This document shows positions 42,975 through 51,884 of a DNA stretch of 64,000 nucleotides, in pieces. A program made the translations under genes and the position numbers. The notes beneath the pieces were generated by a model. That model saw only the letters and a list, made by a program, of their open reading frames with translations, was not told the DNA's origin and made no database searches. Location: assembly GCA_020629635.1 (NCBI GenBank), contig JAHDCX010000010.1:1-64000 (forward strand), read 5' to 3'. Within the stretch, counting starts at the first letter, position 1, and each line of letters opens with the position of its first letter. Source of the stretch: Acidimicrobiales bacterium. Its GTDB lineage: Bacteria; Actinomycetota; Acidimicrobiia; Acidimicrobiales; SHLQ01.

Positions 42975-43310
42975 ATGGCGCGAGATCGGCGACAAGAAGA
43001 CCTCGACCTCCTTCGTCGAGCCGTCGAGGCAGAACGCAAGGACAAGGAGGCCTCGAAGAAGAAGCGAAAGGGGGGAGGCGGCAGCAGCGGAACCCTCATG
43101 TACCGAGGCCAACCGGTCGCTGGCCGCGGCGGCGGACGCACACCCGGCGCCCCGTCGGGCGGACGCCCGCAACCCCAATCGAGCGGAGCCTCCTCGGGTT
43201 CGGAAGACGTCCGCGACGCCCTCCAGAAGCTCACCAAGCTCTACCAGGACGGCCTGATCACCACTGCCGAGTACGACGCCAAGCGAGCCGACATCTTGTC
43301 CCGCCTCTGA
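42975..43310 (+). CDS. SHOCT-domain small protein
   Basis: A 111-residue protein. The highly charged N-terminus (R-R-Q-E-D; K-K-K-R-K) and Gly/Pro-rich middle look disordered; the last about 30 residues are a SHOCT domain (L-x-K-L-Y-Q-D-G-L-I-T-x-A-E-Y-D-A-K-R). SHOCT motifs are short protein-interaction modules. It sits 20 nt after amt and 25 nt before the conservon kinase, on the same strand. Function unknown. Confidence 0.8.
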   Translation: MARDRRQEDLDLLRRAVEAERKDKEASKKKRKGGGGSSGTLMYRGQPVAGRGGGRTPGAPSGGRPQPQSSGASSGSEDVRDALQKLTKLYQDGLITTAEYDAKRADILSRL

Positions 43311-43335
43311 GCGGCGACCCACGAAGGACATTGCA

Positions 43336-45603
43336 ATGACCATCCGCACCAAGATCCTGCTGATGCTGACCCTGCCGCTGTTGGCGCTTGCCGTCGTCGG
43401 CGCAGTGGGGTTCCGTGATCAGAGCCAGGATCAGGAAGCGATCGAAGACGCCGAGGTGGCCAGCGAACGGCTCTCGGCCCTCGAGCAGCTGTCGCTCGCC
43501 GTCGCTCAGGAGCGCCTCGTCTCCACCGCCCCCGTCGGAGGGGCCATCCTCGAAGCGCAGGGCGTCACCGACGCAGCGCTCGCCGACCCCCAGATCGACG
43601 GTGAAGCAACGTTCGCCTCTGACATCGCCCGTGCCCGGTCCTCGATCGACGACGACCGTGCGATCGCCCGATACACCCAGATCCTTTGGGACATCGATGG
43701 CGTACTCGACGACGTTCCGACCGCTGGGTTCTCCCCCGATGCCATCACCCGGGCCATCGCCAACCGTGGCGCCTCACGCGGGCTGCTCGCACAAGAAGAG
43801 GCCTGGATCTCCTTCCTCGGTACGGCAGAGTTCACCAACGTCGCCGTCATCGAGACGACCCAGTCATTCACCGATGCAGAGTCGCGCCTCGCCGAAGCCG
43901 CTCGACTGTCGCTCGAGGACGGCACCCGTCCATTCGAGCGGGCGCTCTCGGGTCCTGCCGCTGTCGAGCTCGCCCGCCTCCAGGAGCTTGCGTTCGAGGA
44001 CCTTCGTCTCGGAACCCCCGGTGAAATCTCGGACGAACGGGTCCACGCGGCGCTGACGGCCTCGCGGTCGGAATGGACCCGAACGATCGATGACAACAGT
44101 CGCTATCTAGTGGCCGACAGCCTCGCCCGCGCGGACCAGATCTCCGATCAGCGGTCGCTGTTCACCCTGCTCGGTGTCCTCGGAGCCGTCCTCCTCGCCG
44201 CCCTGGTGTTCGTGATCAGCCGGTCGATCCTCGGGCCGCTCGAGCGCCTCATCTCTGATGCCGAGCGCATGACCAATGAGCGCCTCCCGTTCGCCGTGGC
44301 CCAGCTCCGCTCGATTGGTGCAAACGACGACCTCCCCGAGGTGCCCGCAATCGAAAAGGAGACCGACGACGAGATCGGCTCGCTGGTCGACGCGTTCAAT
44401 GACGTGCAGGTCACCGCTCTGCGAGTCGCCACCGATCAGGCTCGTTCGCGCCGCAATGTCGCCGAGATGTTCGTCAGCCTCGGTCGACGCAACCAGCAGC
44501 TCCTCCAGCGCATGCTTCGCCAGATCTCCGATCTCGAGCGAGAAGAGAACGACCCGCAGACGCTGAGCGCGCTCTACGACCTCGACCACCTGGCCACCCG
44601 CATGCGACGCAACGCCGAATCGTTGCTCGTGCTCGCCGGCAATCGCTCGCCACGCCAGTGGAGTCGACCGGTCCCCGTTGAAGAGGCAGTTCGCTCGGCG
44701 ATCGCCGAGGTCGAGCACTACAACCGCATCGAAGTCGGCGAGCTGCCCGAGCTCGCGTGGACCGGCTCGGTCACGGCCGACGTCACTCACCTGCTCGCCG
44801 AGTTGCTCGAGAACGCCACCCAGTTCTCCGAACCGTCCACGACCGTGTCGATCGCCGCACGGGCCATCGACGGTGGCACCGCACTCGAGATCGCCGACAA
44901 CGGCTTTGGCATGAACGCCGAAGACCTCGTCGCCAACAACGAACGAATCGCCAACCCGCCGATGCTCGATGCGGCGCCGAACCGACTGCTCGGGTTGTTC
45001 GTGGTCGGGCGTCTCGCCCAACAGCACGGCATCTCCGTCTCGCTCGACAGTCAGCCCGGTCTCGGCACGGTCGCCCACGTGTTCGTGCCCGCGTCCCTCC
45101 ACGACGAGGTGCTCGACGAAGACGCCGTGGCCGTTCCTCCCGAGGTTGCGACGCCGCCCGCGGTCGCCCGCGAGGTCTCTCCCGATCTGGCCGGCGTGTT
45201 GGGCTCCGTGGTTGACCAGCCCACCGCCGGAGTCCACGACTTCGGTGCTGCGCGCGAAGTGACCGAAGAGATACCGGCCGCGGCGCCTCCGCCCGTACCG
45301 GCCTTCGAGCCCGCCGAGCCGTCGTTCCCTTCGGTCGTGCCTGAGGCCCCGGTTGTCGAGCCCGCGACGCCCGCGTTCACCTTTGGGGACCTCCCGGTGC
45401 GAGAGCCGCAGGCGGCGCTCAGCGACGCCCCCGGCGTACCCCTGCCGCAACGCTCGAGTCCCCTTGCGGCCCCGGCCGCTGACTCGCCAACTCCCGAGTC
45501 GGCTGCGGCGTCGGTCTCGGCCTTCATGACCGGCGTCAGCCGAGGGCTCGACGAGACCACCAACGAGACCCAACCAAGTCACTTCCCGGAGGATGACCGA
45601 TGA
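43336..45603 (+). CDS. cvnA: Conservon sensor kinase-like protein (CvnA)
   Basis: A 755-residue membrane protein. A membrane segment at about 8-26, an extracytoplasmic sensor region (about 30-272) resembling nitrate/nitrite-sensing helical domains, a second membrane segment (about 275-298), then a HAMP-like linker. A helical region L-D-H-L-A-T-R-M-R-R-N-A-E-S-L precedes an ATPase domain (L-L-E-N-A-T-Q-F-S, A-D-N-G-F-G-M). The tail (about 600-755) is Pro/Ala-rich and low complexity. In conservons CvnA works with CvnB-D to gate a small GTPase. GAAGGA supports ATG 43336. Overlaps cvnB by 4 nt. Confidence 0.9.
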   Translation: MTIRTKILLMLTLPLLALAVVGAVGFRDQSQDQEAIEDAEVASERLSALEQLSLAVAQERLVSTAPVGGAILEAQGVTDAALADPQIDGEATFASDIARARSSIDDDRAIARYTQILWDIDGVLDDVPTAGFSPDAITRAIANRGASRGLLAQEEAWISFLGTAEFTNVAVIETTQSFTDAESRLAEAARLSLEDGTRPFERALSGPAAVELARLQELAFEDLRLGTPGEISDERVHAALTASRSEWTRTIDDNSRYLVADSLARADQISDQRSLFTLLGVLGAVLLAALVFVISRSILGPLERLISDAERMTNERLPFAVAQLRSIGANDDLPEVPAIEKETDDEIGSLVDAFNDVQVTALRVATDQARSRRNVAEMFVSLGRRNQQLLQRMLRQISDLEREENDPQTLSALYDLDHLATRMRRNAESLLVLAGNRSPRQWSRPVPVEEAVRSAIAEVEHYNRIEVGELPELAWTGSVTADVTHLLAELLENATQFSEPSTTVSIAARAIDGGTALEIADNGFGMNAEDLVANNERIANPPMLDAAPNRLLGLFVVGRLAQQHGISVSLDSQPGLGTVAHVFVPASLHDEVLDEDAVAVPPEVATPPAVAREVSPDLAGVLGSVVDQPTAGVHDFGAAREVTEEIPAAAPPPVPAFEPAEPSFPSVVPEAPVVEPATPAFTFGDLPVREPQAALSDAPGVPLPQRSSPLAAPAADSPTPESAAASVSAFMTGVSRGLDETTNETQPSHFPEDDR

Positions 45604-46013
45604 GCGAATCGACCGAAGCCTTCACGTGGCTCCTGAACAACTTCGTGACGACGACCGACGGTGTGATCCACGCCCTCGCCGTCTCGGCCGATGGCATCAA
45701 GTTGGCGTCGTCCGAGAGTCTCCCGGCGGCGAATGCCGACCAGTTCGCGGCGATCACCGCGGGATTGTCGAGCCTCATCCATGGTGCGGCGACGTGCTTC
45801 GGGGAGACGCACGTCGAGCGGGCCATGATCGAGATGGGCAACAGCTTCTTGATGATCTCGAGCATCAGCCATGGTGCGGTCTTCGGTGTCCTCGCGGGCA
45901 AGAGCGCCGACCTCGGTGCCGTCGCCTACGAGATGACCGTGTTCGCCGAGCGAGCGGGCAGCGTGCTCACGCCGCAGCTCATCGCCGATCTTCAGAACAC
46001 GATCCTCGCGTGA
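45600..46013 (+). CDS. cvnB: Roadblock/LC7 protein (CvnB)
   Basis: A 137-residue roadblock/LC7-fold protein, second member of the conservon. The pattern G-V-I-H-A-L-A-V-S-A-D-G and the Gly-rich C-terminal half match the family. Roadblock proteins bind and regulate Ras-like GTPases (as MglB does for MglA). ATG at 45600 overlaps the cvnA stop by 4 nt. Confidence 0.9.
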   Translation: MSESTEAFTWLLNNFVTTTDGVIHALAVSADGIKLASSESLPAANADQFAAITAGLSSLIHGAATCFGETHVERAMIEMGNSFLMISSISHGAVFGVLAGKSADLGAVAYEMTVFAERAGSVLTPQLIADLQNTILA

Positions 46014-46026
46014 AACTGGGTCGCCG

Positions 46027-46398
46027 ATGAATGGTCAGTCGAACTGGGCCGATGACGGCGTCGAGATGGACGCGGACGAGTCGTCCGTTCGTCCCTACCT
46101 CGTCGCCGGCGGCCGGACGGAGGTCAATGCCGACCTCGAGTACGAGACGCTTGTCGAGCGGACCGGACCGGGCGGCGACAGCCGTTTCGAGGCCGCCCGT
46201 CTGCTCGATCTCACCAACTCGCCAACGTCGATCGCCGAGCTGTCTGCCCATCTGTCGATTCCGATCGGAACGACGATGGTCTTGGCTGGGCAGTTGATCG
46301 AGACAGGACAGCTGCGAGCGCACGCGGTGCGTTCGTCGGGACGGATGTCCGACCTCGACATGATGGAAAGGATCATCAGTCGTGTCCGCTCACTCTGA
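46027..46398 (+). CDS. cvnC: DUF742 protein (CvnC)
   Basis: A 123-residue DUF742 protein. R-P-Y-L-V-A-G-G-R-T (about 22-31) is the family opening, and the winged-helix-like C-terminal part holds S-I-A-E-L-S-A-H-L. It is the third conservon member, 13 nt after cvnB, and overlaps cvnD by 17 nt. It is thought to bridge the kinase and the GTPase; role inferred from the module. Confidence 0.9.
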   Translation: MNGQSNWADDGVEMDADESSVRPYLVAGGRTEVNADLEYETLVERTGPGGDSRFEAARLLDLTNSPTSIAELSAHLSIPIGTTMVLAGQLIETGQLRAHAVRSSGRMSDLDMMERIISRVRSL

Positions 46399-46987
46399 AA
46401 ACCGCAAATCCGATCCGGTTTCTGCGAAGTTCGTCGTCGCCGGAGGGTTCGGTGTTGGCAAGACCACCTTCGTCGGCGCGGTCTCGGAGATCGAACCGCT
46501 TCGAACCGAAGCGGCGATCACCGGCGCAAGCGTCGGGATCGACGATCGCTCACACATCCAGCACAAGACGAGCACGACCGTGGCGATGGATTTCGGTCGC
46601 CTGACGATCGACGACGAACTCGTCCTGTTCTTGTTCGGGACGCCCGGCCAGGATCGGTTCGCGTTCATGTGGAACGACATCACCCGTGGTGCCCTTGGCG
46701 CGGTCGTCCTGGTCGACACGCGCCGCCTCCAGGAGTCGTTCTACGCCATCGACTGGTTCGAGAGCCGGGGCATCCCGTTCATCATCGCGGCCAATCGGTT
46801 CGACGGCGTGCTGTCCCATGACCTCACCGACGTACGGAACGCGCTTCGGCTACCCGCCGGCGTGCCGATCGTCGACGTCGACGCTCGAGAGTGGGGGTCG
46901 GTCAAAGAGACGTTGCTCGTGCTGTTCGACGTCATCGTCAGTCGGCTCTCCGAGACGGGTGATTCAGCTCGCAACAGAGCCTCATAG
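46382..46987 (+). CDS. cvnD: Conservon small GTPase (CvnD)
   Basis: A 201-residue GTP-binding protein. Walker A is G-G-F-G-V-G-K-T-T (about 21-29), the G3 motif F-G-T-P-G-Q-D-R-F, and the G4 motif A-N-R-F-D in place of N-K-x-D. These mark the actinobacterial ATP/GTP-binding proteins of conservons. GTG at 46382 overlaps cvnC; its 3' end overlaps the convergent di-haem gene by 6 nt. It is the output switch of the module; downstream target unknown. Confidence 0.9.
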   Translation: MSAHSENRKSDPVSAKFVVAGGFGVGKTTFVGAVSEIEPLRTEAAITGASVGIDDRSHIQHKTSTTVAMDFGRLTIDDELVLFLFGTPGQDRFAFMWNDITRGALGAVVLVDTRRLQESFYAIDWFESRGIPFIIAANRFDGVLSHDLTDVRNALRLPAGVPIVDVDAREWGSVKETLLVLFDVIVSRLSETGDSARNRAS

Positions 46988-48319
46988 CGTTTCGAGAAAC
47001 GCGATCAGGTCGGACCGTCGGCCGGCGTCGGCGGCGATGAAGCTCGCTCGGCTTCGGCTTCCTTCGCCTCCATGCCACAGGATGGCCTCTTCGATCGTGC
47101 GCGCCCGTCCGTCGTGCAGGAGACCCCGGTCGCCTTCGGCGGGCACCAATCCGAGTCCCCAGAGCGGTGCGGTGCGCCACTCGTTGCCGTTTGCGGCGAA
47201 GTCGGCCCGGTCGTCGGCCATGTCGAAACCCAGATCATGAAGCAGCAGGTCGGTGTAGGCGCCGCCGAATTCGGCCACGTGGCAGGTCGCACAGCCGAAC
47301 TCGTCGAAGGCGACTTCGCCGCGACGGGCGGCTTCGTTCTGCGCTCTCGGCTCGGGAACGGCGAGTGATCGCAGGTAGAACGCGATCCCGTCGAGGCGTT
47401 CGTCACTGACCTCGGCGGTGCCGCCCGAGGCGGTCGTCTCGCACTCGGTCTGCACGGGGCTGCAGTTCTCGAAGGGGATGATTGACGAGGTGACCCCGAG
47501 GTCCCCGTGAAACGCTTGGGCGATCTGTTGCTCGAGGGTGGCCACGTTGGCTTTCCACCCGAATCGGCCGAGCGCCGGCTCACCGGCAACCGGGTCCCAC
47601 ACGATGTTGGGTCGGCCGCTCACGCCGTCGCCGTCGGCGTCGCTCGGATCGGCGAGGGCGAGGATGTCCGCTTCGGGGATCGATTCGAGCACGCCCATTC
47701 CGATCATCTGCGCGCCGATGCGAGCCGACACCCGAAACCCCTCCGTCAGCGACCCGTAATTCCGGTCGCGGATGTTGACGGTCGGCCAGAGGATCTCGAA
47801 GATCGTGCCGTCTCGGTATTGCCCTTGTTGGACCACGTAGTCGGTGTAGGCGGTGCCTTCGGGTTGAGCGCCGCTGTTTGCCCGGTCTTGGAGCTGGTCG
47901 CCGTAGACGGGTTCGGGGACTGGTGCCCCGGTGACCGGATCTTCGCCGAGCAGCGAGATGCGGATGACGAGACCGGGATCGACGAGAGGGCCTTGCGGCG
48001 GCACCTTGCGACGTCCCGTTGAGGGGTGGCATACCGCACAGGAGTCGGCGTTGAAGAGGGGACCAAGCCCATCGGTCGCCGTCTCGGTCGGTCCGACGCT
48101 GGTCCAGGTCTCCTCGAAGAATCCCGAGCCAGCGATGAAGCGCTCGAGCTCGTCGTTGCTCAGCCCGTCGATCGGATCCGCGAACACGACCGGCAACGAT
48201 GCCGGCTCCGTGGTGGTCGTCGGGCCGACGCTCGTGGTGGTTGGCGTCGCCGTGTCGTTCGTCGAGCAGGCGAACAGCAGCGCTGCCAATGCCAAAGTCG
48301 TCACCAACACGCGAGCCAT
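46982..48319 (-). CDS. Di-haem oxidoreductase lipoprotein (DUF1111/thiol oxidoreductase-like)
   Basis: A 445-residue exported c-type cytochrome-like protein. A lipoprotein signal ends L-F-A-C (Cys18), followed by a Thr/Pro-rich linker. Two haem-c sites are visible: C-A-V-C-H (about 93-97) and C-A-T-C-H (about 348-352). The family (DHOR/DUF1111) is related to bacterial di-haem cytochrome c peroxidases and is often linked to iron or manganese chemistry, unproven. ATG at 48319. It is divergent from the AAA ATPase gene with 39 nt between starts. Confidence 0.87.
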   Translation of the reverse strand: MARVLVTTLALAALLFACSTNDTATPTTTSVGPTTTTEPASLPVVFADPIDGLSNDELERFIAGSGFFEETWTSVGPTETATDGLGPLFNADSCAVCHPSTGRRKVPPQGPLVDPGLVIRISLLGEDPVTGAPVPEPVYGDQLQDRANSGAQPEGTAYTDYVVQQGQYRDGTIFEILWPTVNIRDRNYGSLTEGFRVSARIGAQMIGMGVLESIPEADILALADPSDADGDGVSGRPNIVWDPVAGEPALGRFGWKANVATLEQQIAQAFHGDLGVTSSIIPFENCSPVQTECETTASGGTAEVSDERLDGIAFYLRSLAVPEPRAQNEAARRGEVAFDEFGCATCHVAEFGGAYTDLLLHDLGFDMADDRADFAANGNEWRTAPLWGLGLVPAEGDRGLLHDGRARTIEEAILWHGGEGSRSRASFIAADAGRRSDLIAFLETL

Positions 48320-48358
48320 TCCGAGGTCGAGAGTACGTTCGCCAGTACCGTTTTCGTC

Positions 48359-49333
48359 GTGTCGAGAAGCGATCGGATCAAAGCGGGCCTCAAGAAGGCC
48401 GGTGAGCAGGCGCGCAAGTCGGCTGTCGACCGTGGACTCGACGAGCGCCTGGGCAACATCAGCGTTGCGCAACAGGCGCTGGCGGCCCCGCCGCGACCGC
48501 TCGAAGAGATCCAGGCAGAGCTCGACTCACTCGTCGGTCTCGAACTCGTCAAGGAGCAGGTCCGCACTCAGATCGCGTTCCTGCAGATCCAGGCGAAGCG
48601 CCAAGATCATGGCTTGGCCGAGGTTCCGACCTCACAGCACCTTGCTTTCCTCGGGAATCCCGGCACCGGAAAGACCACCGTCGCCCGACTGCTCGGCGAG
48701 ATGTACGGCGCGCTCGGGCTGCTCAAGAAGGGCCACCTCGTCGAGGTCGATCGTGCCGGACTGGTCGGGCAGTACGTCGGCCACACCGCATCGAAGACGA
48801 ACAAGGCCGTGCGGCGAGCGCTCGACGGCGTGTTGTTCATCGACGAGGCCTACGCCCTTGCTCCAGCCGGCATCGTGGGCGGCAACGACTTCGGTCGCGA
48901 GGCGATCGAGACCCTCATCAAGCGGATGGAGGACCACCGCGATCGTCTGGTCGTCATCGTCGCGGGCTATCCGAAGTTGATGGAGCAGTTCCTCCGGAGC
49001 AACCCCGGGCTCCGGTCCCGGTTCGCTCGCGAGATCGAGTTTCCCGACTACGACACCGACGAGCTCATCGAGATCACCCACAAGATCGCCACCGAAGCGG
49101 ACTACCGACTGGGCGACGACACACACAAGGTGCTCCGGCGAACCCTGCTCAAGGCCAACCGCAACGAGGCGTTCGGCAACGCCCGTTTCGCTCGAAACCT
49201 CTTCGAGCAGGCGATCAATCGTCAGGCCCTCCGCCTCGCCGGTCAGGGGGTGGGCGCGCTCAACGCCGACCAGGTTGCGACCATCGAGGCCTCCGACCTT
49301 GCGGAAGCAGCTGCCCTGCTCGACTCGGCGTGA
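48359..49333 (+). CDS. AAA ATPase of CbbX/EccA type
   Basis: A 324-residue AAA+ protein. Walker A is G-N-P-G-T-G-K-T-T (about 101-109), Walker [10 protein letters not shown], and N-P-G-L-R-S-R-F the second region with Arg finger. This resembles the single AAA domain of CbbX and ESX EccA. No RuBisCO or ESX genes are nearby, so its client is unknown. GTG at 48359 is chosen, since upstream in-frame codons lie inside the divergent gene. Overlaps the methyltransferase gene by 4 nt (GTGA). Confidence 0.87.
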   Translation: MSRSDRIKAGLKKAGEQARKSAVDRGLDERLGNISVAQQALAAPPRPLEEIQAELDSLVGLELVKEQVRTQIAFLQIQAKRQDHGLAEVPTSQHLAFLGNPGTGKTTVARLLGEMYGALGLLKKGHLVEVDRAGLVGQYVGHTASKTNKAVRRALDGVLFIDEAYALAPAGIVGGNDFGREAIETLIKRMEDHRDRLVVIVAGYPKLMEQFLRSNPGLRSRFAREIEFPDYDTDELIEITHKIATEADYRLGDDTHKVLRRTLLKANRNEAFGNARFARNLFEQAINRQALRLAGQGVGALNADQVATIEASDLAEAAALLDSA

Positions 49334-50475
49334 GGGTTGCGCCACCGCAACGGCTCGATTCGCCGTTCGGGCCGGTCGATCTGAGCATCAACCGGCCGGA
49401 TCGAACCGGATCGCTTCGAGCATGGGACGCGGCCGATGTGATGCTCCTCGAGCGGCTCGCAGCACGCGACACACCCGGGCGGGTCCTCGTGGTCGACGAC
49501 GCGTACGGCGCATTGGCTGTTTCGCTCGCGGCGTCCTCGCCAACGGTTGCGCTCGATTCGTGGACCGCACGGGCGGCATCGACCACGAATCACGAGCGAA
49601 ACGCATGTGCCACGCCGGGGTTCGTGGATCCGTTGGACCTCCAAGCGATGCCGGACCGGTTCGATGTCGCTGTTTTGCGGATGCCGCGGGCTCTCGGCCG
49701 CCTCGACGAGCTCCTCGGCTCGATCAGCGCGGCAATGTCGCCTGGAGCAGCGGTGTACTTCGGTGGAATGGCGAAGCGCATGCCCGGGTCGATGTTCGTC
49801 CGGCTCGAGACGGTCTACGGCGAGATCGACGTGTCTCGTGCCTGGCGGAAGGCCAGGGTGATCAGTGCGTCGGTGACTCCGTCAATCCACACGGAGCCCA
49901 GATGGCCGGTGTGGACCGCGATTGAGCTCGCCGGGCACGACTTCGAGATGGCTGCTCACGGTGGCGTGTTCTCCGGCGAGCGGCTCGACCCCGCCACCCG
50001 CCTGCTCGGCGGGCACGTCGCCTCGCTGCTCGAACGGGTCGGCGCCGGCGGCCGGGTGATGGACCTCGGTTGCGGCACGGGAGTCCTCGGCACCGTCGCT
50101 GGCCGGCTCGATCCGACCGCAGACATCGTGCTTGTCGACGACTCGGTCGCTGCCATCAGGTCTGCAGCGGCGACTGCCGAGCAGTCGGGGGTTTCCGCCG
50201 AGTCGGTCCATGCCGGACGCCTGGACCAGGTGGCCTCCGCATCGGTCGACCTGGTGTTGTGCAACCCCCCGTTTCACGATGACCGTGGACAGAACGACGA
50301 GATCGCGTGGACGATGTTTCACGACGCACGTCGCGTGTTGCGTCGCGGGGGCCTTCTCGCGGTCGTCGCCAACCGCCATTTGGGTCACCACGCTCGCTTG
50401 CGAAAGGTGTTCGGACGAGCCGATGTGGTCTCGAACGATCCATCCTTCGTCGTGACCGTGGCCGAACGCGCCTGA
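49330..50475 (+). CDS. RlmG/RsmC-like rRNA guanine-N2 methyltransferase
   Basis: A 381-residue protein with two Rossmann domains: a degenerate N-terminal one (about 1-190) and a C-terminal SAM domain (about 195-380) with D-L-G-C-G-T-G and the catalytic N-P-P-F-H motif. Duplicated-domain N-P-P-F enzymes (RlmG, RsmC) methylate N2 of guanine in 23S or 16S rRNA. Start GTG at 49330. It is the second gene of a pair with the AAA ATPase and lies 12 nt before the GrdB-like gene. Confidence 0.85.
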   Translation: MRVAPPQRLDSPFGPVDLSINRPDRTGSLRAWDAADVMLLERLAARDTPGRVLVVDDAYGALAVSLAASSPTVALDSWTARAASTTNHERNACATPGFVDPLDLQAMPDRFDVAVLRMPRALGRLDELLGSISAAMSPGAAVYFGGMAKRMPGSMFVRLETVYGEIDVSRAWRKARVISASVTPSIHTEPRWPVWTAIELAGHDFEMAAHGGVFSGERLDPATRLLGGHVASLLERVGAGGRVMDLGCGTGVLGTVAGRLDPTADIVLVDDSVAAIRSAAATAEQSGVSAESVHAGRLDQVASASVDLVLCNPPFHDDRGQNDEIAWTMFHDARRVLRRGGLLAVVANRHLGHHARLRKVFGRADVVSNDPSFVVTVAERA

Positions 50476-50487
50476 TACCTTCCGGCC

Positions 50488-51396
50488 ATGTCGCCGTCCG
50501 TGTCCCCGCCCGAAGATCTCGACGCCGTCGACTACATCGGCGTCACCAAATCGGCCTACGACGCGCTCGGCTACCCGACGTATCGATGGGCGGAGAACGA
50601 GGACCCTCCCGCCTTTGTCCCCCCGAGCGTCGAGCTCGCCGATGCCACGGTCGTCGTGATCGCGTCGGGAGGGGTGTACCGGGTGGGTGACGTCGGCTTC
50701 ACCCACAAGGACGACACGTCGCACCGCGAGATCCCGTCAGACACGCCGGACGACCAGCTTCGGGTCACACACTTCGCCTACGACCAGACGGCCGCCCGGA
50801 CGGATCCGAGTGTGGTGTTTCCGCTTCAGGCCGTCCGAAGCCTGGTCGACGACGGCGTCGTCGGAGCCCTCGCCGATGTTGCGCTCACGTTCATGGGCGG
50901 CATCTACTCTCAGCGCCGTCTTCACGAAGAGTTGGTGCCGGCGCTCGTGCAGCGCACGAATGAGCTCGGCGCGGACGTGGCGTTGCTCGTTCCGGTTTGA
51001 CCGGTCTGCCATCAGTCCGTGGGGCTGATCGCACGAGCCATCGAGGCTTCGGGAGTGGCAACGACGACGCTGACGAGCGCATGGTCGATCACCGCGTCGG
51101 CCAACCCGCCGCGTGCGCTGTATACCGACTTTCCGCTCGGACACACCGCCGGAGTTCCGGGCGATCGGGACATGCAGCGCGCGATCGCTCACGCCGCGCT
51201 CGAGGCACCCTGGACGATGACGGAGCCCGGTATCGCCGTGTCACCCCACCAGTGGCCCGAGGAGTGGCGAACCGAAGCACGCGACCCCATTGACCATCGC
51301 ACGCCGCGCCACGATGCCCCGCAGTATCAGTCCGACGCAGACCGCGCTGCGGCGATTGCCGCACACGGGGAAGAAACAGCCTGCGGCTGCGAGTGA
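50488..51396 (+). CDS. GrdB/PrdB-like protein with in-frame UGA (predicted selenocysteine 171)
   Basis: A 302-residue protein if UGA at 50998-51000 is read as Sec. Both sides of the UGA belong to one frame and one family: glycine/betaine/D-proline reductase selenoprotein B-like. Near the UGA the reading is L-V-P-V-U-P-V-C-H-Q-S-V-G-L-I-A-R; Cys homologues as I recall them read C-P-x-C-H-Q-x-x-G-L. Downstream T-D-F-P-L-G-H-T-A-G is also family-like. The protein ends T-A-C-G-C-E, a CxC tail. A SECIS-like hairpin follows the UGA (51011-51029). It is much shorter than GrdB (over 400 residues), so it is probably not a classical amino-acid reductase; a thiol redox role is inferred. ATG at 50488, 12 nt after the methyltransferase gene. 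A nonsense mutation is the alternative. Confidence 0.75.
50998..51029 (+). promoter_or_regulatory. UGA codon and SECIS-like hairpin in the GrdB-like gene
   Basis: The UGA is at 50998-51000. An 8-bp stem (one U-G wobble) pairs 51011-51018 with 51022-51029 around the triloop GUG (51019-51021). The loop starts 18 nt after the UGA. Distance, stem length and a G-U loop start agree with the bacterial SECIS model and with the element at 20258-20276 in an unrelated gene. Confidence 0.67.
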
Positions 51397-51437
51397 ACAG
51401 CCTGCGGCTGCGAAGAAACAGCTTGCGGCTGCGAGTG
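51375..51437. repeat. Three tandem 21-bp repeats, each a mini-hairpin
   Basis: Units at 51375-51395, 51396-51416 and 51417-51437 match at 18-20 of 21 positions, built on AACAGCCTGCGGCTGCGA, and are followed by a partial fourth. Within each unit CAGCC-TGC-GGCTG forms a 5-bp stem with 3-nt loop. The first unit encodes the C-terminal A-C-G-C-E and the GrdB-like stop (51394-51396). The rest fill the 47-nt space to the convergent gene ending at 51444. It could act as a bidirectional terminator; three copies are too few and too closely packed for a CRISPR array. Confidence 0.8.
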
Positions 51438-51443
51438 ACAGCC

Positions 51444-51818
51444 TCAGTCGAAGGCGTCCGCGTCGATGAAGACTGCGAGCCAGGTCGTGCCATGGACCGA
51501 GGGATCTCCGGTGGCGATGACGAGCTGACCGACGGCTGCGGCAGCATCGAGAATGTCGCGTGCGGTGTGCGGGACCACGAATGCGAAGTGGCATCGGACC
51601 GGTGAGTTGAGAACGACATCGAGTCGAATGCCGTCGCGGTGCTCGGTCGCAAGGGTTCGCACGTCGCCGGTGCCATCGAGGGCGTGGACCCTGGCCAGGT
51701 CGGCGACGTCTGGGCGGTCCGTCACGTCGACAGCAACCGTCGGCAGTGCACGTTCGGCTGCGTCTGATTCGGTGAGCGTCCATCCGAACGACGTGACCGG
51801 AAGCAGATGGACGACCAT
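51444..51818 (-). CDS. Hypothetical protein
   Basis: A 124-residue protein with no family I recognise. It is mostly alternating hydrophobic/polar in the manner of an alpha/beta fold and has no signal peptide or membrane segment. ATG at 51818. It converges on the GrdB-like gene across the tandem repeats and is divergent from ppc with a 66-nt spacer. The frame is long and codon use looks like its neighbours, so it is probably real. Confidence 0.6.
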   Translation of the reverse strand: MVVHLLPVTSFGWTLTESDAAERALPTVAVDVTDRPDVADLARVHALDGTGDVRTLATEHRDGIRLDVVLNSPVRCHFAFVVPHTARDILDAAAAVGQLVIATGDPSVHGTTWLAVFIDADAFD

Positions 51819-51884
51819 GATCCCATCGTGGATCGAGATGGTCCTCGTCCGTCAGCCTGAACGGCCGACTCATAGGCTGAGGTC

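Noticed and set aside
51019-51396. Stand-alone 125-residue gene starting at GTG 51019
   Set aside because: It is the in-frame continuation of the 50488 gene after UGA 50998-51000; no ribosome site precedes 51019 and the conserved P-V-C-H-Q lies upstream of it.
51375-51437. CRISPR array
   Set aside because: The 21-bp units are directly abutting with no spacers and there are only three; no cas genes nearby.
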